Positions 1-8,003 of a DNA stretch of 43,357 nt are shown in pieces (position 1 is the stretch's first letter; every line of letters begins with the position of its first letter). Below the pieces are notes generated by a model, which did no database searches, was not told the DNA's origin, and saw only the letters and a program-made list of their open reading frames with translations. Position numbers and translations under genes: made by a program. Location of the stretch: contig CAZGMC010000024.1 in NCBI GenBank assembly GCA_964526565.1, positions 1-43,357 of the forward strand, read 5' to 3'. The DNA comes from CAZGMC01 sp964526565 (lineage in GTDB: Bacteria > Pseudomonadota > Alphaproteobacteria > DSM-16000 > Inquilinaceae).

Positions 1-85
1 GCGGGGCAAAGGTGCGGGCGGGGCAAAGGTGCGGGCGGGGCAAAGGTGCGGGCGGGGCAAAGGTGCGGGCGGAGCAACGGTGCGC
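1..85. repeat. 17-bp tandem repeat, five copies
   Basis: Four identical copies of gcggggcaaaggtgcgg followed by a fifth diverged copy. The array is cut by the window edge, so the true copy number is unknown. It lies just beyond the stop codon of the leftward gene at 99-446. The unit is not a multiple of three and no coding use is apparent. Confidence 0.95.
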
Positions 86-98
86 GGCTGCCGTGCCG

Positions 99-446
99 TC
101 AGCGGCGCTCGGGCAGGTCGGGGTCCTGGCCGCTGATCCTGTCGGACCACTGGCGCAGGGCGGCGCCGCGGATCTCGGCCTCGATCCGCGCCAGCTGCTG
201 GTCCAGGGGCACGCCGATGGAGCGCGTGTCGATGTCCCGCTTGATCGTGCTGAGGCGGCTGACCACGGCGCCCACCTCGCTGATCAGATGCTCGATCACG
301 ACGAGTGCATGCTGCCCGACCAGATAGGGGCCGATCTCCTCCCCGAAGCGGTTGAGAATCTGCTGCACCGCGGCCAGGTGCTGCTCGGCTGCCTGGCCGT
401 CCAGATCCGCGCGGTGCAGGCCGCTTTGTATTGGCTGTTCTGTCAT
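99..446 (-). CDS. Hypothetical small alpha-helical protein
   Basis: The product is 115 aa. I do not recognise the family. It starts MTEQPIQSG and is rich in Leu, Ile, Glu, Arg and Gln in heptad-like spacing, as expected of a soluble helical bundle. There is no signal peptide, membrane segment or cysteine. The start is supported by AGGGGAA about six bases upstream of the ATG. The reading frame is open throughout, and its amino-acid make-up is much less Arg/Pro-skewed than the overlapping frames on the other strand, which favours this strand. The gene stands alone: a 17-bp tandem array lies past its stop and a long non-coding stretch precedes it. No function is proposed. Confidence 0.6.
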   Translation of the reverse strand: MTEQPIQSGLHRADLDGQAAEQHLAAVQQILNRFGEEIGPYLVGQHALVVIEHLISEVGAVVSRLSTIKRDIDTRSIGVPLDQQLARIEAEIRGAALRQWSDRISGQDPDLPERR

Positions 447-907
447 GACTGTTCCCCTGTCAGTGGCGGGCGGCGCTGCGCAGCACCGTGGCTGCGAGCC
501 CCGGATGGGGCCGCCGCCGGTAGAATGGCGCTGAACTGTAGCTCGTGGCTGCGGCGGCGCCTAGGGTGCACGGGGAGGGTGGCGCAACCGTGTGTCATCG
601 GCAACAGTGCCGGGGCAAGGCGGAGGGCCGGGCTTTTCCCGGAACGATCGCGACCGATATGAGTTCTCATCGCGACACTGCGGCGCAAACAGGGAACCGT
701 GTCGCCAAGAAACTCTGCGTCACCGTCCGGTCATCGTTCCGCGAAGGCGCTGCACTTCTCGCACCGGGCGGGTTCGACACAAAAAGCCTGAAAACTTTGG
801 AGGCATCACGCGGCCGACACTGTCGGTCACAAATCTGCCGGGCAGCCGCGTCCGGCAAAACGGCTACGTGGCAATTCCCTGCCATCCCCCAGCACGGGAG
901 ACGAGAC
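447..907. other. Non-coding stretch between divergent genes
   Basis: Lies between the leftward hypothetical gene and the rightward CBS gene. Several frames are open only because stop codons are rare at this GC content. None has a convincing ribosome-binding site or protein-like composition. It must hold both promoters, but I could not pick out convincing -35/-10 boxes. Confidence 0.5.
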
Positions 908-1345
908 ATGACGGATCGAATCATTCGCAGCATCATCGACGGCCAGACGGTCGTCACGCTCGGCCCGGACACCAGCATCCGGCATGCGGCCATTGTCATG
1001 GCGGAGCACGGCATCGGCGCCGTTCCCGTCGTCAATGGCGGCCAGAAGCTGGCCGGCATCTTCAGCGAGCGGGACATCATGACCCGCGTGGTCGCCCACG
1101 GCCTCGACGTCGACGCAACCTCCATCGGCCAGGTCATGACGGCCACGCCGATGACGGTCAGCATCGACCGGCCGATGACCCACGCCCTGCACATCATGCA
1201 CGAGAACGGTTTCCGCCACCTGCCCGTGGTCGACCACGGCCGGGTTGTCGGCATGGTCTCGGCGCGCGACGCGGAGCCGACGGAGCTGGCCGACTTCGGC
1301 GACAGCATGCCGTTCCGCGAGAGCGTCATGGAGAACCTGCGCTAA
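908..1345 (+). CDS. Tandem CBS-domain protein
   Basis: The product is 145 aa and consists almost entirely of two CBS motifs (a Bateman module). The first spans about residues 8-65, with GAVPVVNGGQKLAGIFSERD. The second spans about residues 75-130, with HLPVVDHGRVVGMVSARD. Such stand-alone pairs bind adenosine nucleotides and act as energy or redox sensors; the partner cannot be told from sequence. The ATG at 908 is chosen because the CBS fold begins right after it (MTDRIIRSII) and GGAGACGAG precedes it. The frame stays open upstream to 545, but that part is low-quality translation. The gene is monocistronic and ends just before a strong intrinsic terminator. Fold confidence is high; physiological role is unknown. 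Confidence 0.9.
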   Translation: MTDRIIRSIIDGQTVVTLGPDTSIRHAAIVMAEHGIGAVPVVNGGQKLAGIFSERDIMTRVVAHGLDVDATSIGQVMTATPMTVSIDRPMTHALHIMHENGFRHLPVVDHGRVVGMVSARDAEPTELADFGDSMPFRESVMENLR

Positions 1346-1378
1346 GGTTACCCCGACCTAAGCCGTTCCCAGGCGGGA

Positions 1379-1420
1379 AGGCCCGTTCCGGCAAGGTCCG
1401 GAACGGGCCTTTTCTTTTTT
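1379..1420 (+). terminator. Intrinsic terminator of the CBS gene
   Basis: Perfect 13-bp stem: aggcccgttccgg (1379-1391) pairs with ccggaacgggcct (1398-1410) around a 6-base loop. It is followed by a T-rich tract to 1420. It lies 33 bases after the CBS stop and separates that gene from the convergent gene ending at 1456. Confidence 0.95.
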
Positions 1421-1455
1421 GGCCCGTGATGCTGCCGACCGGCGGTGGCGCGCCG

Positions 1456-3021
1456 TCAGGGGCCGGCCAGATCCTCCAGCCAGGCGGCGCGGTCGGCCGT
1501 GCCGGCGGCGCGGAAGGCGGCGGCGTGACGGGCGAACAGCTCGGCCAGCGCCACGAGCTGACCGCGGTTGCGCTCGGCCAGCTCGATCGAGACCACCTGC
1601 AGCTGGCCGTGCAATGTTTCCGTTTCGAAGTTCTGCGCGGCGGCGATAACGGTGTCGATGTAGACCTCGACCGTGTCCGCCAGCGTCGCCTCGGCCGTCG
1701 CCAGGGCCTGGCGGGCCCGTTCGGCCAGTTCCGGGTCGGTGCCGGCCGCGTCGAAGGCGGCGCTGATGCGGCGGCGCATGGCGACTCCGGCCAGATCGTT
1801 GCGGATGCCGGCGCCCAGGAAGGCACCGAGGCGGATCAGGCCGGCGGCCGCCCCTTCGGCACGGGAGGCGCGGGCCTCGGCGATGCCGCGCAGGGCGACA
1901 ACGATGCGCTCCAGCCGGCGGCGCTCGGCGGCGGATTCGGCGTCGGCGGCCAGCCGGCCCAGCTCGGCCAGCACGTCGGCGCCGGTGTCGGCGGCCGGCC
2001 CTTCGGCACCCGCGCCGCCGTCGGTGGCCAGGGCGTCGAGCTCGGCGCGGATGGCATCGACGCGGGCCAGCGAGGTGAGCACCGGCGCACCGATGACCAG
2101 GCGGAAGCCGACGTCGTCGAGCCGGTTGGGGCCGGTCGTGGTGAACGGCGCCAGCTCCTGACGGAAGGCGGCGCGGATCGAGTCGCGCGGCGTGCGGAAG
2201 CTGCCGCCCTTGACGACGGCGCCGCCGGGCAGGCCGTGCAGCCGGCCGAGCCGGTTGAGCCGGAACGGCTCCAGGACGATCTCGGCGGCATTGCCCAGCA
2301 TGTCGTAGAGGCCGAGCGGGTTGGGCCGCAGCAGCCCGGTGGGGTGCAGGTCGCCCGCCGCCGACCGGCTGCCCTGGAACCAGACATACTCGACCATGCC
2401 CTCGGGCATCGGGAAGACGGCCTCGCGGAAGTCCTCGGCGGAGACGGCAATGCCGCCGCGCGCGGCGTATTCCCATTCCGCCTCGGTGGGCAGGCGCAGG
2501 AAGCCGGGGGCGCCGTCCTCGCGGGGCAGGGCATCGGGGGCATGTTCGTAGAGCCAGCGGGTGTAGGCATCGGCGAAGGCCAGGGCGTCGAACCAGGTGA
2601 CCCCGACCTGCGGCCGGCGGCCGGCCATGTCCGGCTCGGGGCAGCCGTCGGCGGCGTCCATCACGGCGGCCCATTGCAGGGCGCTGACCTCGTAGGTGCC
2701 GATCCAGTACAGCCGGCGGGCCGGGGTGTCCGGGTCGGTGAAGCCGCCGGCGACGTGGGCGTAGCGCGGCATCTCGGCATAGGCGCGGCGGGCGTCCTCG
2801 CGCCCCAGCAGCACCCGCCGGTCGGCCAGATGTCCCTCCGACGGCACCGCCACCGGCCGCAACGCCATCGCCCCGCCGCACGGCATGGGCAGAACCAGGT
2901 CGCCCGGCGCGGGGTGAGGGTTGTAGAGGGGCTCGGGCCAGGCGGGCTGCTGGGCCTGTGCCGCCGGGGCAGCCAGGCCCAGGGCGAGGAGGATGGCGGC
3001 TGCGATCCGGATCATGGTCAT
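1456..3021 (-). CDS. Secreted FGE/SUMF1-fold protein lacking FGE cysteines
   Basis: The product is 521 aa with a clear Sec signal peptide (about residues 1-23, cleavage after AQA). Residues about 100-310 have the formylglycine-generating-enzyme / sulfatase-modifying-factor fold: RLPTEAEWEYAARGG (176-190), LYDMLGNAAEIVLE (238-251), KGGSFRTPRDSIRAAFR (271-287) and VGFRLV near 304-309. True FGEs carry a cysteine pair in the segment after the GGS motif. Here it reads SFRTPRDSIRAAFR with no cysteine, so sulfatase activation is unlikely. Many bacterial members of this family are binding or structural modules. Residues 311-521 form a long Ala/Arg/Leu-rich helical tail that I do not recognise. AAGG precedes the chosen ATG; the next in-frame Met, two codons on, is also possible. 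It is convergent with the CBS gene. Confidence 0.85.
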   Translation of the reverse strand: MTMIRIAAAILLALGLAAPAAQAQQPAWPEPLYNPHPAPGDLVLPMPCGGAMALRPVAVPSEGHLADRRVLLGREDARRAYAEMPRYAHVAGGFTDPDTPARRLYWIGTYEVSALQWAAVMDAADGCPEPDMAGRRPQVGVTWFDALAFADAYTRWLYEHAPDALPREDGAPGFLRLPTEAEWEYAARGGIAVSAEDFREAVFPMPEGMVEYVWFQGSRSAAGDLHPTGLLRPNPLGLYDMLGNAAEIVLEPFRLNRLGRLHGLPGGAVVKGGSFRTPRDSIRAAFRQELAPFTTTGPNRLDDVGFRLVIGAPVLTSLARVDAIRAELDALATDGGAGAEGPAADTGADVLAELGRLAADAESAAERRRLERIVVALRGIAEARASRAEGAAAGLIRLGAFLGAGIRNDLAGVAMRRRISAAFDAAGTDPELAERARQALATAEATLADTVEVYIDTVIAAAQNFETETLHGQLQVVSIELAERNRGQLVALAELFARHAAAFRAAGTADRAAWLEDLAGP

Positions 3022-3170
3022 CGCCGGCCTTGTCGGGAGCAGTTGTAAAGTGCTGCAGCAGACTGGTGCCAGATTGTGGCGGCCATGCGCCGCGGCAGGG
3101 GCCGGCGACCGGGATTTCGTCTGGAGCTAGGCGACGCTATCCTGTCGACACAATATTTTCGCCCACCAAG

Positions 3171-3280
3171 CCGTCATTGCGAGCGAAGCGAAGCAATCCA
3201 GGCCCGGCGTCGCCCATTCAGTAAGTCATAGATCGCGCTTGCGGCGACACTGTATTGCCGCGCTTCGCTCGCAATGACGG
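3171..3280. repeat. Dispersed inverted-repeat element (tcattgcgagcg family)
   Basis: The left arm starts ccgtcattgcgagcgaagcg at 3171-3190. The same 20 bases appear inverted at 3261-3280, with partial pairing continuing inward. The ends match a very common proteobacterial dispersed repeat. A diverged relative lies near 24.84-24.95 kb. No coding content. Confidence 0.8.
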
Positions 3281-3351
3281 GGAGCTTTGCTTCTGGTATG
3301 GCGCTTCTGCCGGCAATATCTGCAGTAGGAGGCCGTCGCACGGCCGCCGGC

Positions 3352-4110
3352 TCAAAACAAATCTCCCTCCACCTCTGCTGTCACGAAGAAGTACTGCCGC
3401 TGGGCCGGGGTCGGCTGGCGGGGGGTGACGCCGTGCAGGGCGTGGGGGGTGTTGACGAACAGGACGAAGACGTTGGCGGCGTAGGGGACGGTCCTGACCG
3501 CCTCCAGTTCCTCGGCCGGGATCTGAAAGCGGGTCAGGCCGGACGGCGTGCCGGTCTTCCAGCGCAGCAGGTCCAGGTCGCCGCCGACCGAGTCGTCGTC
3601 CGGGCTGCGCATGTAGAACAGGCCGGAGAACAGCCGGTTGGGCAGGTCCAGGTGGCCGCCGCGCACCGCCGAGGCCGTGCCGGTGACCGGTGTGTTGATC
3701 TCCAGCCGCGCGTCGCACAGCACGTCGGCCGCAGCGAAGCCGTCCTGATAGAGCAGGCCGAAGCGCGGCACGGGGTGGTCGTCCAGCCAGCGCGCCAGGC
3801 CGGGGTTGTGCGACGGGATGTGGTCGCGGAACAGGTCCAGCACCGCCCGGAAGAATGCCGGGCCGATGTGGACCCGGCAGAAGTCCGCCCACAGCGGGTT
3901 CATCCGCCCGTCTGCCAGGATCATGTTGGCGCTGTACGGGTAGCGGCGGTTGCTGGGCGGCTCGCCGTCGCACACGATGGAGCGGTAGCCGGGCATGCCG
4001 GCCACGAAGCGGCGGTACAGATCGGCCGGCATCGCGTCGGCGATGACCAGATGCGGGAACGGCTCCGCGATGATGTCGGCCGGCGTGGCCCTGGCGAGCA
4101 GCGAGTCCAT
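3352..4110 (-). CDS. 2OG-Fe(II) oxygenase-like protein
   Basis: The product is 252 aa and looks like a 2-oxoglutarate/iron(II)-dependent dioxygenase of the prolyl-4-hydroxylase-like class. A metal-binding HxD is visible at GGHLDLPNRLFSGLFYMR (His153, Asp155). A distal histidine lies in FVNTPHALHGVTPR (His223 or His226), and the following Arg231 could bind the 2OG carboxylate. No signal peptide or membrane helix is present, so it should be cytoplasmic; the substrate is unknown. The frame is open to 4335, but the upstream part is Arg/Pro-rich and not family-like. ATG 4110 (MDSLLARATP) is preferred, with a GGA about ten bases upstream. It is divergent from the aminotransferase gene at 4377 across a 266-bp gap that should hold both promoters. 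Confidence 0.75.
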   Translation of the reverse strand: MDSLLARATPADIIAEPFPHLVIADAMPADLYRRFVAGMPGYRSIVCDGEPPSNRRYPYSANMILADGRMNPLWADFCRVHIGPAFFRAVLDLFRDHIPSHNPGLARWLDDHPVPRFGLLYQDGFAAADVLCDARLEINTPVTGTASAVRGGHLDLPNRLFSGLFYMRSPDDDSVGGDLDLLRWKTGTPSGLTRFQIPAEELEAVRTVPYAANVFVLFVNTPHALHGVTPRQPTPAQRQYFFVTAEVEGDLF

Positions 4111-4376
4111 GACAGTGTCCACGTTGGCGATACGACGGCAGCGCCATTCCGCCGTGATTCCCGCCGGGCGTGCAAGCCGGCCGGCGCGGCGTGGCCGGAA
4201 CGGGTATTCCGTGCGCCGCTGGTGCTCCGTATTGGCGGATTGTTGCGGCGAACCCCATCTTAAGAAGGCATGCCCCGCGCCGCCGGGCCCGTCTGCCGTC
4301 ACCCCGTCGCGGCGGCACCACGGCGCGACGGCCATTTGCCGAATGCAAGCAACAACAGCCGCCCAAGGCCGCCCCG

Positions 4377-5714
4377 ATGACCCACGTGTTCCACCGCCAT
4401 ACCCACGTCGTGCCGCCGATGGCCGCCCGCGGCGACGGGGTGTACATCATCGGTGCCGACGGCCGCCGCTATCTGGACGCCTCGGGCGGTGCCGCGGTGT
4501 CGTGCGTCGGCCACAACCACCCGGCCGTGGTCCAGGCGATCAAGGACCAGATCGACCGGCTGCCCTATGCCCACACCGCGTTCTTCACGAACGAGCCGAT
4601 GGAGCGCCTGGCCGATCGGCTGGTCGAGTCGGCGCGGCGCATCCCCGGCGCCGAGCTGGAGTGGGTCTATTTCGTCTCCGGCGGGTCGGAGGCGGTCGAG
4701 GCGGCCATCAAGATGGCCCGCCAGTACGTCCTGGAGACCGGCCACCCCGCGCGCCGGCGCCTGATCGCCCGCCGCCAGAGCTATCACGGCAACACGCTGG
4801 GCGCCCTGGCCGCCGGCGGCAATCTGTGGCGCCGCCGCCAGTTCGAGCCGATCCTGATCGACGTCACCCACATCGCCCCGTGCTACGCCTATCGTGACCG
4901 CGGTCCCGACGAGTCCGAAGACGAGTACGGCGAGCGCGTTGCCGGCGAGCTGGAGCAGGCCATCCAACGCCTCGGCGCCGAGACCGTCATGGCCTTCATC
5001 GCCGAGCCGGTGGTCGGCGCCACGGCCGGCGCGGTGCCGCCGGTGCCGGGCTATTTCAAGCGCATCCGCGAGATCTGCGACGAATACGGCATCCTGCTGA
5101 TCCTCGACGAGGTGATGTGCGGCATGGGCCGCACCGGCAGCCTGTACGCCTGCGAGCAGGACGAGGTGGCGCCGGACCTGATCGCCACGGCCAAGGGGCT
5201 GGGCGCGGGCTACCAGCCGATCGGGGCGGTGCTGGTCAGCGAGGCGATCCACCAGGCGTTCTACAATGGCAGCGGCTTCTTCCAGCACGGCCACACCTAC
5301 ATGGGCCACGCCACCGCCTGCGCCGCCGGACTGGCCGTGCAGGAGGCGATCGCCCGCGACCACCTGCTCGACAACGTGCGGGTCAGGGGTGCGGCGCTGC
5401 GCGCGGCGCTGAATGCGCGCTTCGGCAACCACCCCCATGTCGGCGACATCCGCGGGCGCGGCCTGTTCCTGGGGCTGGAACTGGTCGCCGACCGGCTGAC
5501 CAAGGCGCCGTTCGACCCGGTGCTGAAGGTCCACGCGCGGGTCAAGCAGCAGGCCATGGCGCGCGGCCTGGTCTGCTATCCCATGGGCGGCACGATCGAT
5601 GGCAGCCGCGGCGACCACGTGCTGCTCGCCCCGCCGTTCATCATCGAGGATGGTCACGTCGACGAGATCGTCGACACGCTGGGCGCGGCGATCGATGCCG
5701 CGCTGGCCGCCTGA
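4377..5714 (+). CDS. Class III PLP-dependent aminotransferase
   Basis: The product is 445 aa, normal for class III (omega) aminotransferases. These transfer an amino group between an amine or omega-amino acid and a keto acid using pyridoxal phosphate. Visible landmarks are the phosphate-cup segment VSGGSEAVEAAIKMARQY (about 100-117), the PLP-ring aspartate in LLILDEVMCGMGRTG (Asp244), and the Schiff-base lysine in LIATAKGLGAGYQPIG (Lys273). Substrate specificity (beta-alanine, taurine, polyamine or other) cannot be read from this. The start at 4377 (MTHVFHRHTH) fits the family N-terminus; longer versions add only low-complexity sequence. No strong Shine-Dalgarno is seen. A small membrane-protein gene follows 15 bases downstream, probably in the same transcript. 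Confidence 0.9.
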   Translation: MTHVFHRHTHVVPPMAARGDGVYIIGADGRRYLDASGGAAVSCVGHNHPAVVQAIKDQIDRLPYAHTAFFTNEPMERLADRLVESARRIPGAELEWVYFVSGGSEAVEAAIKMARQYVLETGHPARRRLIARRQSYHGNTLGALAAGGNLWRRRQFEPILIDVTHIAPCYAYRDRGPDESEDEYGERVAGELEQAIQRLGAETVMAFIAEPVVGATAGAVPPVPGYFKRIREICDEYGILLILDEVMCGMGRTGSLYACEQDEVAPDLIATAKGLGAGYQPIGAVLVSEAIHQAFYNGSGFFQHGHTYMGHATACAAGLAVQEAIARDHLLDNVRVRGAALRAALNARFGNHPHVGDIRGRGLFLGLELVADRLTKAPFDPVLKVHARVKQQAMARGLVCYPMGGTIDGSRGDHVLLAPPFIIEDGHVDEIVDTLGAAIDAALAA

Positions 5715-5729
5715 GCCGGCGGCGGGGCG

Positions 5730-6200
5730 ATGATCGAGAGAGAGCCGGCACCGGAGAGAGTGGAGCCGCGGCCGGCCTTCGACCTGTTCAGGTTCGTGCG
5801 CGAGGAGGTGCGCTTCGAGCACGGCCAGATCGCCTCGCGCACCGCCTCGTTCATCGGCGCCCAGGCGTTCCTGGTGACGGCGTTCGCCATAACCTTCGCC
5901 AACCGGGCCCCGGAGCTCGAAGAGCTGCGCTGCCGGCTGCTTTATGGCCTGCCGCTGCTGGGGCTGGTGATCGCGGTGTTCGTGTACATCGCCGTGATCA
6001 GCGCCTGCCAGAGCCTGGCCCGCCTGCACCAAGACCAGGAGCGCGTCTCCGCCGGCCTGGGCATCATGCAGCCCATGGCCCGCGACCGCGCCCGCTATCG
6101 CCGCAGCCAGTGGTACCCGCAACTGCTGCCGTGGATCTTCGCGGCGTTCTGGACCGGCGTCACGGTGCTGGTGGTCGTGCCGGACTGCGGGATCGGCTGA
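5730..6200 (+). CDS. Small integral membrane protein
   Basis: The product is 156 aa. I do not recognise the family. After a charged N-terminus (about 45 residues) there are three hydrophobic segments: about 40-60 (SFIGAQAFLVTAFAITFA), 70-92 (LLYGLPLLGLVIAVFVYIAV) and 130-152 (LLPWIFAAFWTGVTVLVVV). An arginine-rich loop lies between the last two. It starts 15 bases after the aminotransferase stop with a GGCGGGG stretch upstream, so co-transcription is likely, which may link it to transport or sensing of the same metabolite. A palindromic repeat region begins about 10-40 bases after the stop. Confidence 0.75.
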   Translation: MIEREPAPERVEPRPAFDLFRFVREEVRFEHGQIASRTASFIGAQAFLVTAFAITFANRAPELEELRCRLLYGLPLLGLVIAVFVYIAVISACQSLARLHQDQERVSAGLGIMQPMARDRARYRRSQWYPQLLPWIFAAFWTGVTVLVVVPDCGIG

Positions 6201-6372
6201 GACCGACTTACGGGGACGGACTTGCGACTTGCGACTTGCGGTGACGACTTGGGGGGACAGTTTACTTGTTGCCCTGGACTGACGGGGACAGTTTATTTAT
6301 TTTCCTTGTCCTGATTTTAACACTGGGCTGGATTATCCAGGTAAATAAGTAAACTGTCACCGTAAGTCAAAG
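6201..6372. repeat. Palindromic element cluster, GGGACAGTTTA family
   Basis: The core inverted repeat pairs gacggggacagtttatttat (about 6281-6300) with gtaaataagtaaactgtcac (6341-6360), whose complement continues as tgacttacggtgac. A third copy of ggggacagtttactt lies at 6252-6266. Three direct copies of acttgcg lie at about 6220-6240. The right arm is read through by the broken chemoreceptor frame on the minus strand. Related elements occur at 16431, 35214 and 41017. Confidence 0.85.
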
Positions 6373-6703
6373 CAGGTCGGTGTCGGCCCAGGCGCCGCCA
6401 GGATGATACAAATGCCGACAGGGCGGTGCGCGTCACCGGGTTCTCGGCCTGCGCCCGCAGGTCGCTGCGGATGCTCTGCAGATAGGCGGCCAGGGGCTCG
6501 TGGCGGGCTTCCAGCACGGCGCTCAGCTTGGCCTCGGCCTCGGCGCGCAGGCTGCCCTTGGCGCCCAGGTAGGCGACGAAGCCGACCGCCAGCGCCGAGA
6601 CGACGCCCACCGCGATGACGATGAGCGAGACCTTGTGCGACAGCTTGAGGCGGACCCCGGATTTGTGCCCGTTGCCTTCAGCGTCTCGGGAGCGAGCGCG
6701 CAT
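6317..6703 (-). pseudogene. Truncated methyl-accepting chemotaxis protein, N-terminus only
   Basis: The start is good: ATG at 6703 with GAAGGAA about ten bases upstream. The first 105 or so residues look like the N-terminus of a chemoreceptor. A basic cytoplasmic stretch ends in KLSHKVSLIVI, then a membrane helix (about 25-50), then the start of a periplasmic sensor domain (EAKLSAVLEARHEPLAAYLQ, QAENPVTRTALSAF). The frame then runs into the palindromic repeat and stops at 6317. The last roughly 18 residues (LTYGDSLLIYLDNPAQC) are translated repeat. The rest of the sensor domain, second membrane helix, HAMP and signalling domain are absent. Its upstream region is also disturbed, by a 14-bp tandem array starting 17 bases before the ATG. 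It is unlikely to work as a receptor. Confidence 0.75.
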
Positions 6704-6720
6704 GATCTGAGATTCCTTCT

Positions 6721-6818
6721 CGGCCCGACGACCTCGGCCCGACGACCTCGGCCCGACGACCTCGGCCCGACGACCTTGGCCCGACGACCTTGGCTGGACG
6801 ACCTCGGCTGGACGACGG
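6721..6818. repeat. 14-bp tandem repeat, seven copies
   Basis: Unit cggcccgacgacct. Four copies are identical, then single-base variants (tggcccgacgacct, tggctggacgacct, cggctggacgacgg). It lies directly upstream of the broken chemoreceptor gene, where its promoter and leader would be. Confidence 0.95.
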
Positions 6819-7325
6819 GGCCGCCGTGTCCGCTGGCCCGGCACCGCGGGACCGCGCCGGTGAGCACCTGCAGCAACGTTGTCGTGAAAGGGTTCATAAA
6901 CGCTTACCTTGAAAGAGAACCGTTGATTGCTTCGATGTCTAAAGTCGAAGGCAAGGCGGGACGCGGCCATGGCCGGCAGCGGCCCGGCAATTCTGTTCAT
7001 TCAGCAGGGGTATTTACTTCCCGCACACGGTGCAGCGCCTTTCCGTACCGGATGAACCAAATGTGGCATCCGGCGTCGCAAAAACGATCACCAAAAACGC
7101 TGCAGCGTGATAGAGACTGTCACATTCCGGCTTTACGATCCGCCACCAGAACGGCGCGCCACTGCCGGCTGCGGTCTTGGCAACAGGAAGAGAAAGCGTC
7201 GTCGCGACTCTGCATGAACGGTGGCTTGTCAGGAAGAACCGGAAGATAATTTCTTTCGGCGGCAGGGGCACGGCGCCGGCTATGCGACCGGACTTCATCT
7301 TTACTACGTATGGGAGACCCAGACC
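6819..7325. other. Non-coding stretch before the phasin gene
   Basis: No convincing gene on either strand. It is less GC-rich than its surroundings, with A/T-rich patches near 6890-6950 and 7060-7130. A perfect 12-base palindrome acgctgcagcgt lies at 7096-7107. Alphaproteobacterial PHA regulators are reported to bind CTGC/GCAG-type sites, so this could be an operator for the phasin gene, but that is a guess. Confidence 0.5.
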
Positions 7326-7733
7326 ATGGACCACATCACCGGAATCGAGATCTTCAATCCGTCGCTGGGCTTTGCCGAGTCGGCGCCGCTGCGCATGGCT
7401 CTGGCGCAGCCGATGGTCGGCATGCTGAACGCCCAGGCCAATCTGCTGTCGACGTTCAACACGTCGGCCGAGCGGTGGATCAACCGCCGTCGCGAAGACG
7501 CCGAGGCGGCGCGCGACACCCTGGACCGCATGGCCGGCTGCCGTGACCTGACCGACTTCATGGGCATCTACGGCGATTGGGTGCAGGGCAACATGCAGCG
7601 CATGTCCGATGACCTGGCTGCGCTCGGCGAGCAGGCCCAGGCGCTCTATGCCTGCGGCATGGCCGGCGCACAGCGCGTCGAGGAGCAGGCCAAACAGGCG
7701 GCGGAGCAGATGCCGCAGGCCATCGCGGCCTGA
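7326..7733 (+). CDS. Phasin family protein
   Basis: The product is 135 aa with the small, all-helical, Ala/Gln/Glu-rich make-up of Phasin_2-type proteins, which coat polyhydroxyalkanoate granules. The stretch VGMLNAQANLLSTFNTSAERWINRRREDAEAARDTL reads as the typical long amphipathic helix, here quoted only as residues about 30-65 without further detail. The C-terminus is Ala/Gln/Glu-rich (EEQAKQAAEQMPQAIAA). There is no signal peptide or membrane segment. GGGAG lies about ten bases before the ATG at 7326. It is a single gene, so granule localisation rests only on family resemblance. Confidence 0.8.
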   Translation: MDHITGIEIFNPSLGFAESAPLRMALAQPMVGMLNAQANLLSTFNTSAERWINRRREDAEAARDTLDRMAGCRDLTDFMGIYGDWVQGNMQRMSDDLAALGEQAQALYACGMAGAQRVEEQAKQAAEQMPQAIAA

Positions 7734-7803
7734 CCGGCATACCCGTTCGGGGAGGGGGGGGACCGGCGGCTGGCGGCGCCTGCGGGCGCTGCCGGCCGCT
7801 GCG

Positions 7804-7862
7804 TCTTTGCGCCTTGATCCTTTGCGCCTTGATCCTTTGCGCCTTGATCCTTTGCGCCTTGA
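7804..7862. repeat. 15-bp tandem repeat
   Basis: Three perfect copies of gccttgatcctttgc (7811-7855) with partial copies on both sides. Lies between the phasin stop and the end of the convergent binding-protein gene, overlapping neither. Confidence 0.95.
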
Positions 7863-8003
7863 CGATGCCGGCGGGCGGGCGACACCGTCCGTCGACAGCC
7901 ACAGGCGGCGGTCGAGGCACGATATCATGCGGCCGGAGTCACGGCCGCAGCGGCGGCGGCCGCCTACTCGGCACCGCTGGCCGGGCCGCCCCGCGGGCGG
8001 CCT

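Noticed and set aside
1..85. CRISPR-like array
   Set aside because: The 17-bp units are directly adjacent with no spacers. The same holds for every other array in the window.
592..3048. Very long rightward open frame over the CBS and FGE-like genes
   Set aside because: Composition is Gly/Arg/Ala/Pro-skewed and it is antisense to or out of frame with two genes that have clear domains. It is open only because stops are rare at this GC content.
7014..7928. Leftward open frame over the phasin gene
   Set aside because: Antisense to a gene with a better start, and its first part is translated 15-bp tandem repeat (RRKGS units).
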